This document shows, piece by piece, positions 15,671 to 23,484 of a stretch of 53,314 nt of DNA. Within the stretch, counting starts at the first letter, position 1, and the number at the start of each line of letters is the position of its first letter. The position numbers and the translations under genes were made by a program. This stretch comes from Deltaproteobacteria bacterium (lineage in GTDB: Bacteria; Desulfobacterota; Desulfobulbia; Desulfobulbales; Desulfurivibrionaceae). The notes beneath the pieces are model-generated. The model ran no database searches and was not told the origin of the DNA. It saw nothing but the letters and a program-made list of their open reading frames with translations. Location of the stretch: contig JAJZRF010000013.1 of assembly GCA_021847425.1 (NCBI GenBank), positions 1 through 53,314 on the forward strand, in the 5' to 3' direction.

Positions 15671-16282
15671 TCAGTACGGGCTGACCACTTTGGCGGAGCT
15701 GGCCATGGCATCCATGATTTCGAACATGTTGGTGACCTGGCCCACCAGCAGGGTGTCCTTGAGGTTAAGAAAATCGAGACAGGTGCCGCAGGAGTAGATT
15801 TCCACCCCTTGGGCGGCCAGTTCCCGGAGCGGCGCGATCAGATCGGATTCGGTGGCGGTGATTTTTACCCCGGTATTGTAAAAGAAGATCTTGGCGGGCA
15901 GCGGGCTGAGGTTCTTGATGGTTTTGATGTAGGCCCGCATGAGCACTTCGCCCAGCGTATCGTTGCCGCGGCCCATGGTGTCGGCGGGAATGACATGGAT
16001 CAGGCCGGTTCCGGGCAGGTCGCAGCGGTAGTCCTCCGGGGCCACGGCTTTGGCGGTATTTCCGTGCGGACCCTTGCTGATCATTATGTGGCGGGTGTCT
16101 CCGGCGGACCGGATTGCCACGGCGCAACCCTGACTTTTGCCGAAGCGCTCCAGATTGCTCTGGGCCGCCTCGTTGTCAACCAGCACCTCCACCGAGCCTT
16201 GTTCAAGGGAATCGAGCAGCTCCTTGGCCCGGATCACGGGTTGCGGGCAGGCCAGACCTCGGCAGTCGAGCACGGTATTCAT
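15671..16282 (-). CDS. yedF: Selenium-metabolism-type protein YedF (TusA plus DsrE-like domains)
   Basis: A 203-residue two-domain protein. Residues 1-70 are a TusA/SirA-type domain (DCRGLACPQPVIRAKELL) with the conserved Cys-Pro-x-Pro. The C-terminal part is DsrE-like (KIFFYNTGVKITATES, then GVEIYSCGTCLDFLNL) with a CxxC. This arrangement is that of the YedF protein linked to selenium metabolism in bacteria that make selenoproteins. It precedes a cysteine desulfurase gene by 8 nt, which together could supply reduced selenium or sulfur. The link is family knowledge plus context; selD and selA are not in this window. Confidence 0.87.
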   Translation of the reverse strand: MNTVLDCRGLACPQPVIRAKELLDSLEQGSVEVLVDNEAAQSNLERFGKSQGCAVAIRSAGDTRHIMISKGPHGNTAKAVAPEDYRCDLPGTGLIHVIPADTMGRGNDTLGEVLMRAYIKTIKNLSPLPAKIFFYNTGVKITATESDLIAPLRELAAQGVEIYSCGTCLDFLNLKDTLLVGQVTNMFEIMDAMASSAKVVSPY

Positions 16283-16296
16283 TTTTTTTCCTGTTT

Positions 16297-16644
16297 TTAG
16301 TCGTTAAAGCTGAGCTGGCTTACCAGATCGCGAATGATTTCCTGGGCAGCAGGGTCAAGTTTCGGCGCGGCAAAGCCTGTGTCGTAAAAATCCGGGTTGA
16401 TATCGTTGGAGCTCCACAGACTCTGCGCTGCAAAATAGAGATCCTTTTGCGAAAAATACCCTTCCGGCAGCATCATCCGCAGCCTGTAGGTCCGATTGGT
16501 GGGAATCCGCTGCTTGCTCACCAGTTTGAGGCCGTTGGTGGTCAGGTCGACGAGATGCCCCAGGAGTTCGTTGGCGTCATCATCGTAGACCTCAAGGTAG
16601 TACACAAGGTGTCTGCGTTTCAGGGACCGGATTTCATCCGTCAT
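16297..16644 (-). CDS. PilZ-domain protein (putative c-di-GMP receptor)
   Basis: A 115-residue protein. KRRHLVYYLEVYDDDANELLGHLVDLTTNGLKLVS follows the PilZ layout, with RR at the start and an LVDLTTNGLKL strand matching the (D/N)-x-S-x-x-G region, although the Ser position is Thr/Asn. PilZ domains bind cyclic di-GMP and alter partner activity; binding here is unproven because the motif is degenerate. It lies 10 nt after cmk on the same strand, and two other genes in the window make or break c-di-GMP. Confidence 0.7.
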   Translation of the reverse strand: MTDEIRSLKRRHLVYYLEVYDDDANELLGHLVDLTTNGLKLVSKQRIPTNRTYRLRMMLPEGYFSQKDLYFAAQSLWSSNDINPDFYDTGFAAPKLDPAAQEIIRDLVSQLSFND

Positions 16645-16653
16645 GTTCTTCTC

Positions 16654-17334
16654 CTAACGGGCTGATTTGGCAATGCTGGCCAGCATGCACGCAATGACCG
16701 TTTCGGGGCCCATGCTGGAAGAATCGACAATGATGGCGTCAGCGGCGGGCTTGAGCGGAGCAAGCGCACGCCTGGAATCATCATAGTCGCGTTTGCTGAT
16801 CTGGTCCAGAATTTCCTGATAATCGACGGTCTGGCCTTTTTCCGCCAGCTGCTTCTGGCGGCGGCGGGCCCGCTCCTCGGCCGAGGCGTTGAGAAAAAAT
16901 TTGCGGAATGCCTTGGGGAAAACCACGGTGCCCATGTCGCGGCCCTCGGCGACAATGGCCCCCTTTGCCCCCAGTTGCCGCTGCAGAGCGGTGAGCTTTT
17001 CCCGCACCAGCGGGTTGGCGGAAACCCGCGAGGCGACCAGCCCCATCTCCGGGGTGCGGATGGCCTGGGAAACGTCCTCGCCGTTCAGCAGCACCCGCAC
17101 GTCATCGTCGCCGTTGGGGGTAAGGGTCAGCTCGATGGCAGCCAGGCATTTTGCAAGCGAGTCCGTGTCGGCCAGATCAATACCCTGCCGTTCGAGGGCC
17201 AACCCCACCGCCCGGTACATGGCGCCGGTGTCCAGATAGGTAAAGTGGAGCTTGGCGGCCAGCCCCCGGCTGATCGTGCTTTTCCCGGCACCCGATGGAC
17301 CGTCGATGGTGACGATACCTTTTGGCTCAAGCAC
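16654..17334 (-). CDS. cmk: Cytidylate kinase
   Basis: A kinase of about 226 residues that converts CMP or dCMP to the diphosphate. GIVTIDGPSGAGKSTISRGL is the P-loop, YLDTGAMYRAV the nucleotide-binding DTGAMYR motif, and IVAEGRDMGTVVFP the EGRDMGTVVFP motif with its catalytic Arg. A GTG at 17332-17334 overlaps the end of hisC by 8 nt and is my chosen start; a TTG 15 nt further upstream is possible. hisC, cmk and the PilZ gene appear to be one transcript. Confidence 0.92.
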   Translation of the reverse strand: MLEPKGIVTIDGPSGAGKSTISRGLAAKLHFTYLDTGAMYRAVGLALERQGIDLADTDSLAKCLAAIELTLTPNGDDDVRVLLNGEDVSQAIRTPEMGLVASRVSANPLVREKLTALQRQLGAKGAIVAEGRDMGTVVFPKAFRKFFLNASAEERARRRQKQLAEKGQTVDYQEILDQISKRDYDDSRRALAPLKPAADAIIVDSSSMGPETVIACMLASIAKSAR

Positions 17335-18430
17335 GGTCCAGCTCGCCAAGCACTGTGGCCAGGGCCTTGATGAAGCGCTTGTTTTCCTTGGGCAGACCCA
17401 CGGTGATCCGGATATAGGTGGGGTAGCCGTAGGCGTTCATGGGCCGGACGATGACCCCCTGGTGGAGCAGGGCTTCGTAGAGCTTTTTGCCGTCGGTCTT
17501 GACATCGATGAGAAAAAAGTTGGTCTGGGTGGGAAAGGCGTGGCAGCCGAGTTTTTCCACCTCGCTGCTCAACCAGCCGATGCCCTCCCGGGTGAAGGCG
17601 ATGGTCTTTTCGTAATGTTCGTCATCACCCAGGGCGGCCAAGGCGCCTGCCTGGGCTGGCAGATTGACGTTGAAGGGCTGCCGGACCCGGTGCAGGTAGT
17701 CGGCGATGTCGGCATGCATCAGGCCGTAGCCCACCCTTAAGCCCGCCAGGCCGTAGGCCTTGGAAAAGGTGCGCAGGGCCACCACCGGCACCCGGTGTTT
17801 GAGATAGTCCCGGGCATCGAGCCGCAACCCCGGCTCGACAAAATCCACATAGGCCTCGTCGAGAGCGACAATCACCTGATCCGGCACCTTGTCGAGAAAA
17901 CCGCTGAAGGCCTCGTGGCTGAACACCGTGCCGCAGGGGTTGTTGGGGTTGTCGAGAAAGATCAGCCGGGTTTTTTTCGTGATCTGCCCGGCGATTGCGT
18001 CCAGGTCATGGTGCATGTTAACCAGCGGCACCACCCGGTTGACGCCACCCTGGGCCTGGACCGCTTTTTGGTAAACGAGAAAGGTGGGCTGGCTGGTGAT
18101 CACTTCTTCGCCCGGAGCGAGAAAGGCTGCGATGAGCAGCTGGATGACCTCGTTGGAGCCGTTGCCGAAGACCAGCTGGTTTGGAGCCACGCCGATCTTT
18201 TCGGCCAGCGCCTTAGCCAGGTAATAGCAGCTGCCGTCGGGGTAGCGGTGCAGGTTTTTCAGGCTGTCGGCCACGGCGGCCACCGCCTTGGGGGACGGAC
18301 CCAGCGAGTTTTCGTTGGAGGCCAGCTTGATGGAGCCGGTGACGCCGTACTCGCGCTCCAGTTCCTCCAGGGGCTTGCCCGGCGGATAGGGGATGAGGCT
18401 TGCGATATTGTCGCGAACAGGGAGTTTCAT
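17327..18430 (-). CDS. hisC: Histidinol-phosphate aminotransferase
   Basis: A 367-residue PLP enzyme of histidine synthesis that transaminates imidazole acetol phosphate. KLASNENSLGPSPKA is the conserved substrate-site motif, IFLDNPNNPCGTVF and DEAYVDF are fold markers, and the PLP lysine is in RTFSKAYGLAGLRVGYG. It is a lone his gene here and overlaps cmk by 8 nt. The start ATG is at 18428-18430, 33 nt after gatA ends on the same strand. Confidence 0.94.
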   Translation of the reverse strand: MKLPVRDNIASLIPYPPGKPLEELEREYGVTGSIKLASNENSLGPSPKAVAAVADSLKNLHRYPDGSCYYLAKALAEKIGVAPNQLVFGNGSNEVIQLLIAAFLAPGEEVITSQPTFLVYQKAVQAQGGVNRVVPLVNMHHDLDAIAGQITKKTRLIFLDNPNNPCGTVFSHEAFSGFLDKVPDQVIVALDEAYVDFVEPGLRLDARDYLKHRVPVVALRTFSKAYGLAGLRVGYGLMHADIADYLHRVRQPFNVNLPAQAGALAALGDDEHYEKTIAFTREGIGWLSSEVEKLGCHAFPTQTNFFLIDVKTDGKKLYEALLHQGVIVRPMNAYGYPTYIRITVGLPKENKRFIKALATVLGELDRA

Positions 18431-18454
18431 GGGTTAAAATCCTTATAATAAAGC

Positions 18455-18480
18455 TGATAGCTGTCAGCTTACAGCTATCA
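18455..18480. repeat. Inverted repeat over the gatA stop codon
   Basis: TGATAGCTGT (18455-18464) and ACAGCTATCA (18471-18480) form a perfect 10-bp inverted repeat with a 6-nt loop. It overlaps the last codons and stop of gatA. On the minus strand no T run follows, so full termination before hisC is not certain. Confidence 0.5.
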
Positions 18481-19930
18481 TTGGCTTTTTGCCAGCCAGG
18501 TTAAGCCGTTGTTCCAGGGCATAAGCACCCCGGAAGATTTTTTCCTCGGCAAAATGACTGGCTTGAAGCTGGAGGCCGATGGGCAACCCGCTGCTGCTTA
18601 TCCCGCAGGGCACCGACATGCCGGGCAAACCGGCCAGGTTGGTGCAAATAGTAAGGATATCGGAGAGATACACGCTCAGCGGGTCGTCGATCATTGCCCC
18701 GATCTTCCAGGCCGGCGCGGGCGTGACCGGGGAGACCAGCAGGTCGCACTGGGCAAAGGCCTTGGCGTAATCCTGGACGATCAGGGTGCGGACCTGGGAG
18801 GCCTTCTTGTAATAGGCGTCGTAGTAGCCGGAGGAGAGGGCATAGGTGCCGATGATGATCCGCCGTTTCACCTCTTCGCCGAACCCCTGGGAGCGGCTGT
18901 GGCGGTACATCTCCAGGAGTTCGTGCTGTTCATGGTCGCGGAAGCCGTACTTGACCCCGTCGTAGCGGGCCAGATTGGAGCTGGCCTCGGCCGGGGCGAT
19001 GATGTAGTAGGCCGCCACCCCATACTCGGTGTGGGGCAGGGAGATTTCCACGGTTTTGGCCCCGGCCTCGATAAGCAGAGCAATTCCCCTGCCCACCGCC
19101 TGTTCCACCTCCGGGTCAAGGCCCGCGCCAAAGTATTCCTTGGGGATGCCGATGGTGAGGCCCTTGCAATCGTGGGTCAGGGCTGCGGTGTAATCCGGCA
19201 CCGGCTGGTTGACCGAGGTGGAATCGCGCGGATCGTAGCCGCTGATGGCACCCAGCATGATGGCGGCGTCGCGCACATCCTTGGTGAGCGGCCCCACCTG
19301 ATCCAGGGACGAGGCAAAGGCCAGCAACCCGAAGCGGGAAACCCTCCCGTAGGTGGGTTTGATCCCGACGATGCCGCAATGGGAGGCGGGCTGGCGGATG
19401 GAGCCGCCGGTGTCCGAGGCCAGGGAGGCGATGCATTCGTCCGCCGCCACCGAGGCTGCCGAGCCGCCGCTGGAGCCGCCGCAGACATGGGCGAGATTCC
19501 AGGGGTTCTTCGGCACCCCGTAGGCGCAGTTTTCGTTGGCCGAGCCCATGGCAAACTCGTCCATGCTCGTCTTGCCGAGGATCACCGCGCCGGCGTCCCG
19601 CAGCTTTTCCACCACCGTGGCGTCGTAGGGCGGGATGAAGGGTTCGAGAATCTTGGAGCCGGCGGTGGTGCGCACCCCCTTGGTGCAGAGGACATCCTTG
19701 ATGGAGAGCGGAATGCCGCACAGGCTGCCGGCCGCGCCCCGTCGGCGTTGGGAATCCGCTGCCTCCGCCTGGGCCAGGGCGTTATTGCGGTCCAGGGTGA
19801 TATAGGCGTTGACCTTGGGCTCCACACCGTCGATCCGGTCAAGCACCGAACGGGTTAGCTCCAGGGAGGAGATTTCTCCGGAGGAGAGGAGATCCTGCAA
19901 GGCATGAATGGTTAAGGCGTGGGGTTCCAT
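18464..19930 (-). CDS. gatA: Asp-tRNA(Asn)/Glu-tRNA(Gln) amidotransferase subunit A
   Basis: A 488-residue amidase-signature enzyme that releases ammonia from glutamine for transamidation of mischarged tRNA. The Ser-cisSer-Lys triad is intact: K78 in [10 protein letters not shown]153 in GGSSGGSA and S177 in DTGGSIRQP, at nearly the positions of the known GatA enzymes. The window also has gatC, but separated by 277 bp and a terminator; gatB is not in the window. Confidence 0.95.
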   Translation of the reverse strand: MEPHALTIHALQDLLSSGEISSLELTRSVLDRIDGVEPKVNAYITLDRNNALAQAEAADSQRRRGAAGSLCGIPLSIKDVLCTKGVRTTAGSKILEPFIPPYDATVVEKLRDAGAVILGKTSMDEFAMGSANENCAYGVPKNPWNLAHVCGGSSGGSAASVAADECIASLASDTGGSIRQPASHCGIVGIKPTYGRVSRFGLLAFASSLDQVGPLTKDVRDAAIMLGAISGYDPRDSTSVNQPVPDYTAALTHDCKGLTIGIPKEYFGAGLDPEVEQAVGRGIALLIEAGAKTVEISLPHTEYGVAAYYIIAPAEASSNLARYDGVKYGFRDHEQHELLEMYRHSRSQGFGEEVKRRIIIGTYALSSGYYDAYYKKASQVRTLIVQDYAKAFAQCDLLVSPVTPAPAWKIGAMIDDPLSVYLSDILTICTNLAGLPGMSVPCGISSSGLPIGLQLQASHFAEEKIFRGAYALEQRLNLAGKKPMIAVS

Positions 19931-20136
19931 AATATACCGTACCGCTGCTGATTTTTCGGAGGTTTGCCGTTGCTGCCGGGAGCGTCAATTAACGGTGATC
20001 TCGTAAAAAGGGAAAGATGATACAGGTCCGTGACATAAATTCAAAGAGTTACAGAGTGATAACGGTCGCCGGGCGCTTTTGCTTCCTGCTGTAATCGTGG
20101 CTTTTCGAAGTCTGCGCTTATCTACGATTTCAACAA

Positions 20137-20165
20137 TAAAAACGGACCTCGGAAAGGAGGTCCGT
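20137..20165 (-). terminator. Rho-independent terminator downstream of gatC
   Basis: On the minus strand ACGGACCTC (20165-20157) pairs perfectly with GAGGTCCGT (20150-20142) around a 6-nt loop, and TTTTTA follows. It separates gatC from gatA, so the two are not simply co-transcribed. Confidence 0.85.
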
Positions 20166-20207
20166 AACGGGCAGACTGCATGGCCTTGGTCACAGAGCCT
20201 GAAGCTC

Positions 20208-20492
20208 CTAAATAACCCTGGGTACCACGAAGGCCTCGCCGTTTTGTACAGGGCCGTTGGCCAATGCCTCGTGCTGGGGCAGGGATTGACGGACCTCATC
20301 GGCGCGGAAGGCATTCCGGATGTCCAGGGCATGGGTTGTGGGCTGAATGCCGGTGGTGTCCAGCTCTCCCAGTTTTTCCACATAGCTCAGAATGCCATCC
20401 AGCTGGAGGGTGGTTTTCGCCACCTCTGCCTCCGACAGCGAAAGCCTCGCCAGTTTGGCCACATATCGCACTTCTTCAGGGGTGATTTTCAT
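20208..20492 (-). CDS. gatC: Asp-tRNA(Asn)/Glu-tRNA(Gln) amidotransferase subunit C
   Basis: A 94-residue protein starting MKITPEEVRYVAKLARLSLS, with the typical small GatC layout: LDGILSYVEKLGELDTTGIQPTTHAL in the middle and LRADEVR-type sequence (FRADEVRQSLP) near the end. It stabilises GatA and the GatB interface. A longer frame begins 12 codons earlier, but this ATG aligns with the family start. A terminator follows it. Confidence 0.93.
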   Translation of the reverse strand: MKITPEEVRYVAKLARLSLSEAEVAKTTLQLDGILSYVEKLGELDTTGIQPTTHALDIRNAFRADEVRQSLPQHEALANGPVQNGEAFVVPRVI

Positions 20493-20558
20493 GCTCTGTT
20501 TTGTAACGCATTCCACCGGGCAAGTCAATGCTTGATGGTCTTGTAAAAGCCCAGGGGG

Positions 20559-21617
20559 TCAGCGCGCGGTCATTTTCGCCTGGCTATCGAGAACCTCGAT
20601 AAAGACCCGCACCACTTCGGGGTCAAACTGGCTCCCGGCGCAGCGGTTCAATTCGGTCATGGCTTCCGTAAGACTCAGGTTCTGCTTGTAGCTGCGCTTG
20701 GAGGTCATGGCGTCATAGCTGTCCGCCACGGTGATGATCTTGGTCAACAGGTTCAGGTCGCTGCCGCCCAGGCCGTCGGGATAGCCCTTGCCGTCCAAGC
20801 GCTCGTGGTGATGGCGGACGATGAAGATCTCCTGCTGCATGAAGGCCAGGGGCTTGATGATGTTGGCCCCGATCTCCGGATGTTTCTTCATGAGAAGCCA
20901 TTCTTCATCGGTAAGCGGCCCGGGTTTCCGGATGTAGTTGACATCCACCACCAGCTTGCCGATGTCGTGGACCTTGCAGGCCCGCTCCAGCACGGTCATC
21001 TCTTCCGGGGAAAGGCCCAGGGCCTGACCGATGCTCATGGCGTGCAGGGTGACCCGGGTGGTGTGGCCCGCGGTGTACATATCCTTTTCTTCCAGGGCGG
21101 TTTGCAGGGTGAGCATGGTATTCAGGGTGGAGACTTCCAGGTTTTCGTTGTACTCTTCCAGCAGGCGATTTTTGTCCGCCAGCTCCCTGGTTTTGTTGCG
21201 CACCTCGGTTTCCAGGTTTTCCTTGTAGGCCTTCTCCTGGAGGACGTACATGCGTTTTTCAATGGCCCGTTTGACCTTGATGTTGAAGATGTCCAGGTCT
21301 TCGATGGGCTTGGGGATGAAGTCGTAGGCCCCCAGGTTGATGGCCTTGACCGCGTATTCCATGGAGCCCGCGCCGGTGAGAAAGATCACCGGAATTCCGT
21401 AATTGCGGTCATTGATGAGTTTGAGGGTCTCGAATCCGTCCAGGCCAGGCATGTTGATGTCGAGGATGATGAGATCGAAGTCCGCGTTCAGGGCTGAGAT
21501 GGCTTCTTCGCCGCTGGCGCAGGGCACGACGGTGTGGCCGAACATGGAGAGGATTTTGTAGACAGCCTCCCGAACCAGGGTGTCGTCGTCGGCGATGAGG
21601 ATTTTTGCCTGTGCCAT
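20559..21617 (-). CDS. Response regulator with HD-GYP phosphodiesterase domain
   Basis: A 352-residue protein. The receiver domain (KILIADDDTLVREAVYKIL, phosphorylated Asp in LIILDINMPGLDG, conserved Lys in YDFIPKPIED) is followed by a coiled-coil-like linker (about residues 125-175, ENLETEVRNKTRELADKNR) and an HD-GYP domain: HTTRVTLHAMSIG, KVHDIGKLVV, HPEIGANII, and HHHERLDGKGYPDGL with the GYP triplet. It should degrade c-di-GMP when its partner kinase is active. The start at 21615-21617 is MAQAKILIADDD. No kinase gene is adjacent. Confidence 0.92.
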   Translation of the reverse strand: MAQAKILIADDDTLVREAVYKILSMFGHTVVPCASGEEAISALNADFDLIILDINMPGLDGFETLKLINDRNYGIPVIFLTGAGSMEYAVKAINLGAYDFIPKPIEDLDIFNIKVKRAIEKRMYVLQEKAYKENLETEVRNKTRELADKNRLLEEYNENLEVSTLNTMLTLQTALEEKDMYTAGHTTRVTLHAMSIGQALGLSPEEMTVLERACKVHDIGKLVVDVNYIRKPGPLTDEEWLLMKKHPEIGANIIKPLAFMQQEIFIVRHHHERLDGKGYPDGLGGSDLNLLTKIITVADSYDAMTSKRSYKQNLSLTEAMTELNRCAGSQFDPEVVRVFIEVLDSQAKMTAR

Positions 21618-21704
21618 GGTAAAGTGGTCCTTAAGAGTGTATATGATACCTGGACCGCGCTGGCCCAAAGAGGAAGACTATCTGTTTATAACACAGAGTT
21701 TGCC

Positions 21705-22751
21705 TTAAAAAGTCCAGTATTTTTTTGCCTGGGCCTGGGCTGCATCCAGTGCGGGCAGAGGTCTTTTTGCCTGGGCCATGGCCGTGAGCGCGGCGGGTTC
21801 CAGCCCTCCCTCCCCTGCCATTTCATGGAGGCTGGCCAGCACCCCATCGGCAAGGCCTTGCAGATGGTAGCCCCCCTCCAGCACCAGCACCAACCTGCCC
21901 TCGCAGAGCTCCGTTGCCAGATCGACCAGAACCCTGGTCATATAGGCAAAACCGGCGGTGGTGACAGCCATCCCGCCTAGGGGATCGGAGACATGGATGT
22001 CGTACCCGGCGGAGACCATGATGCAATCCGGCCTGTATTGACGGGCAACCGGCGCCACAAGCTCATCCGTGATCCGGGCAAAATCCTGGTTGCCCTGCCC
22101 GCCCGGCAGCGGCACATTGAGGGTGTAGCCCTCGCCCTTGCCCGTGCCGGTTTCGCCGAGGGCGCCGGTTCCCGGATAATGGGGGTACTGGTGGGTGGAG
22201 CAGTAGAGAACCTGGTCGGTATCGTAAAATGAGTGCTGGGTGCCGTTGCCGTGGTGCAGGTCCCAGTCGAAGATCAGGATCCGTTCCATGCCGAGATGTT
22301 TCAGGCCATAGCGGGCGCCGATGGCGATATTGTTGAACAGGCAGAAGCCCTTGGCCCGGTCCGCTTCGGCATGATGTCCGGGCGGACGAATCAGGGCCGC
22401 GGCATTGTCGGCCTGGCCTGCAGCCACCAGCTTGAGGCCGGTGATCACCGCGCCTGCGGCGAGGACTGCCGCCTCGTAGGAGCGGGGCGAGGTGTGGGTG
22501 TCCGGGTCAAGCACATCGAACTGCTTGCCCGCTGTTTCGGCCACCCGTTCGATGTGTTCGGCGGTATGATTTGCGGCCAGATCAGCGTAGCAGGCAGGCT
22601 CGCATTCGGGAAAGGGAAAGAGGCCGGCCTCTTCCGGCCGGGCAAGGGCCTGGTAGATGGCGGAAAGGCGCTCCGGGCTTTCCACGTGATCGTAGCCCGG
22701 ATCGTGTTCAAGAAAGAGCGGGTCTTTCAGGACCGCTGTTTTTCGGCGCAT
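21705..22751 (-). CDS. Histone deacetylase family protein (acetoin-utilisation/AcuC-like)
   Basis: A 348-residue zinc amidohydrolase. FLEHDPGYDHVESPERL opens the family, RPPGHHAEADRAKGFCLFNN supplies the tandem catalytic His, and DWDLHHGNGTQHSF provides the zinc-ligand Asp/His. YDIHVSDPLGGM with another Asp ligand and LEGGYHLQGL close the fold. Bacterial members deacetylate acetylpolyamines or small proteins; the substrate here is open. It overlaps the end of the cyclo-ligase gene upstream by 25 nt on the same strand, so the two are co-transcribed. Confidence 0.9.
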   Translation of the reverse strand: MRRKTAVLKDPLFLEHDPGYDHVESPERLSAIYQALARPEEAGLFPFPECEPACYADLAANHTAEHIERVAETAGKQFDVLDPDTHTSPRSYEAAVLAAGAVITGLKLVAAGQADNAAALIRPPGHHAEADRAKGFCLFNNIAIGARYGLKHLGMERILIFDWDLHHGNGTQHSFYDTDQVLYCSTHQYPHYPGTGALGETGTGKGEGYTLNVPLPGGQGNQDFARITDELVAPVARQYRPDCIMVSAGYDIHVSDPLGGMAVTTAGFAYMTRVLVDLATELCEGRLVLVLEGGYHLQGLADGVLASLHEMAGEGGLEPAALTAMAQAKRPLPALDAAQAQAKKYWTF

Positions 22752-23335
22752 AACATTGTTCTCCCGAGATGGATGGTGCGGGTTTCAGTGATGAGATAAT
22801 CGAGCGGCTGGTCGTGGCTTTCAAGGGGCACGGACGCAACAACCTGGAGATCATAGGCCAGGCCGATCCGCAGGGCCTGGGGTGCCGCCCCCTGCAGAAA
22901 GCGGTCGTAATAGCCGCCGCCGTATCCAAGCCGTCCTCCCTTGGCGTCAAAGACGCTGCCCGGCACCACCACCACCTCGATGGAGGCAGGGTCCACCAGG
23001 GGCAGGGTTTGCAGCGGCTCTGGAATACCGCAATAGCCGGGGGCAAGATCCCTGCATACATCAGTGATGGCATGGGGGAGCAGCCGGTGCTCCTGAACCA
23101 GGGTCAGGGGCACGCTCACGGTCACGCCCCTCGTGAGGCAATGGGCAATGAGCTCCAGGGTTTCCACCTCGCTGCGGAAGCTGACATAGGCAAAAACGTT
23201 GCGGGCACCGGCAAACTCCGGCAGGGCCAGGAGACGATCGGTGATGGCCCTGCTTTTTCGCCGCCGCTCTTCCGGGGAGAGGGTGTCGCGGGCGGCAAGG
23301 ATATGTGCGCGCAGGGTGGTTCTCTCTTCTGCCAT
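22727..23335 (-). CDS. 5-formyltetrahydrofolate cyclo-ligase
   Basis: A 202-residue enzyme that uses ATP to convert 5-formyl-THF to 5,10-methenyl-THF. The glycine-rich GGRLGYGGGYYDRFL near residue 140 is the family signature, and VFAYVSFRSEVET and IEVVVVPGSVFD flank the active site. Its start ATG is at 23333-23335. It leads a two-gene unit with the deacetylase-family gene, which overlaps it by 25 nt. Confidence 0.92.
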   Translation of the reverse strand: MAEERTTLRAHILAARDTLSPEERRRKSRAITDRLLALPEFAGARNVFAYVSFRSEVETLELIAHCLTRGVTVSVPLTLVQEHRLLPHAITDVCRDLAPGYCGIPEPLQTLPLVDPASIEVVVVPGSVFDAKGGRLGYGGGYYDRFLQGAAPQALRIGLAYDLQVVASVPLESHDQPLDYLITETRTIHLGRTMLCAEKQRS

Positions 23336-23484
23336 TGTTTCTCCTTTGGTTCAATGCCTCTAGTTATAACGCAACGGCGCCAAGACGCTAAGTTTTTTGT
23401 TTTGCCCTTTGCGCCTATTGAGCTTGTGCTGTATATTGAAGGAAATCATTAAATTCCATGATGGGAATTCAGGGAGATCAGTGC

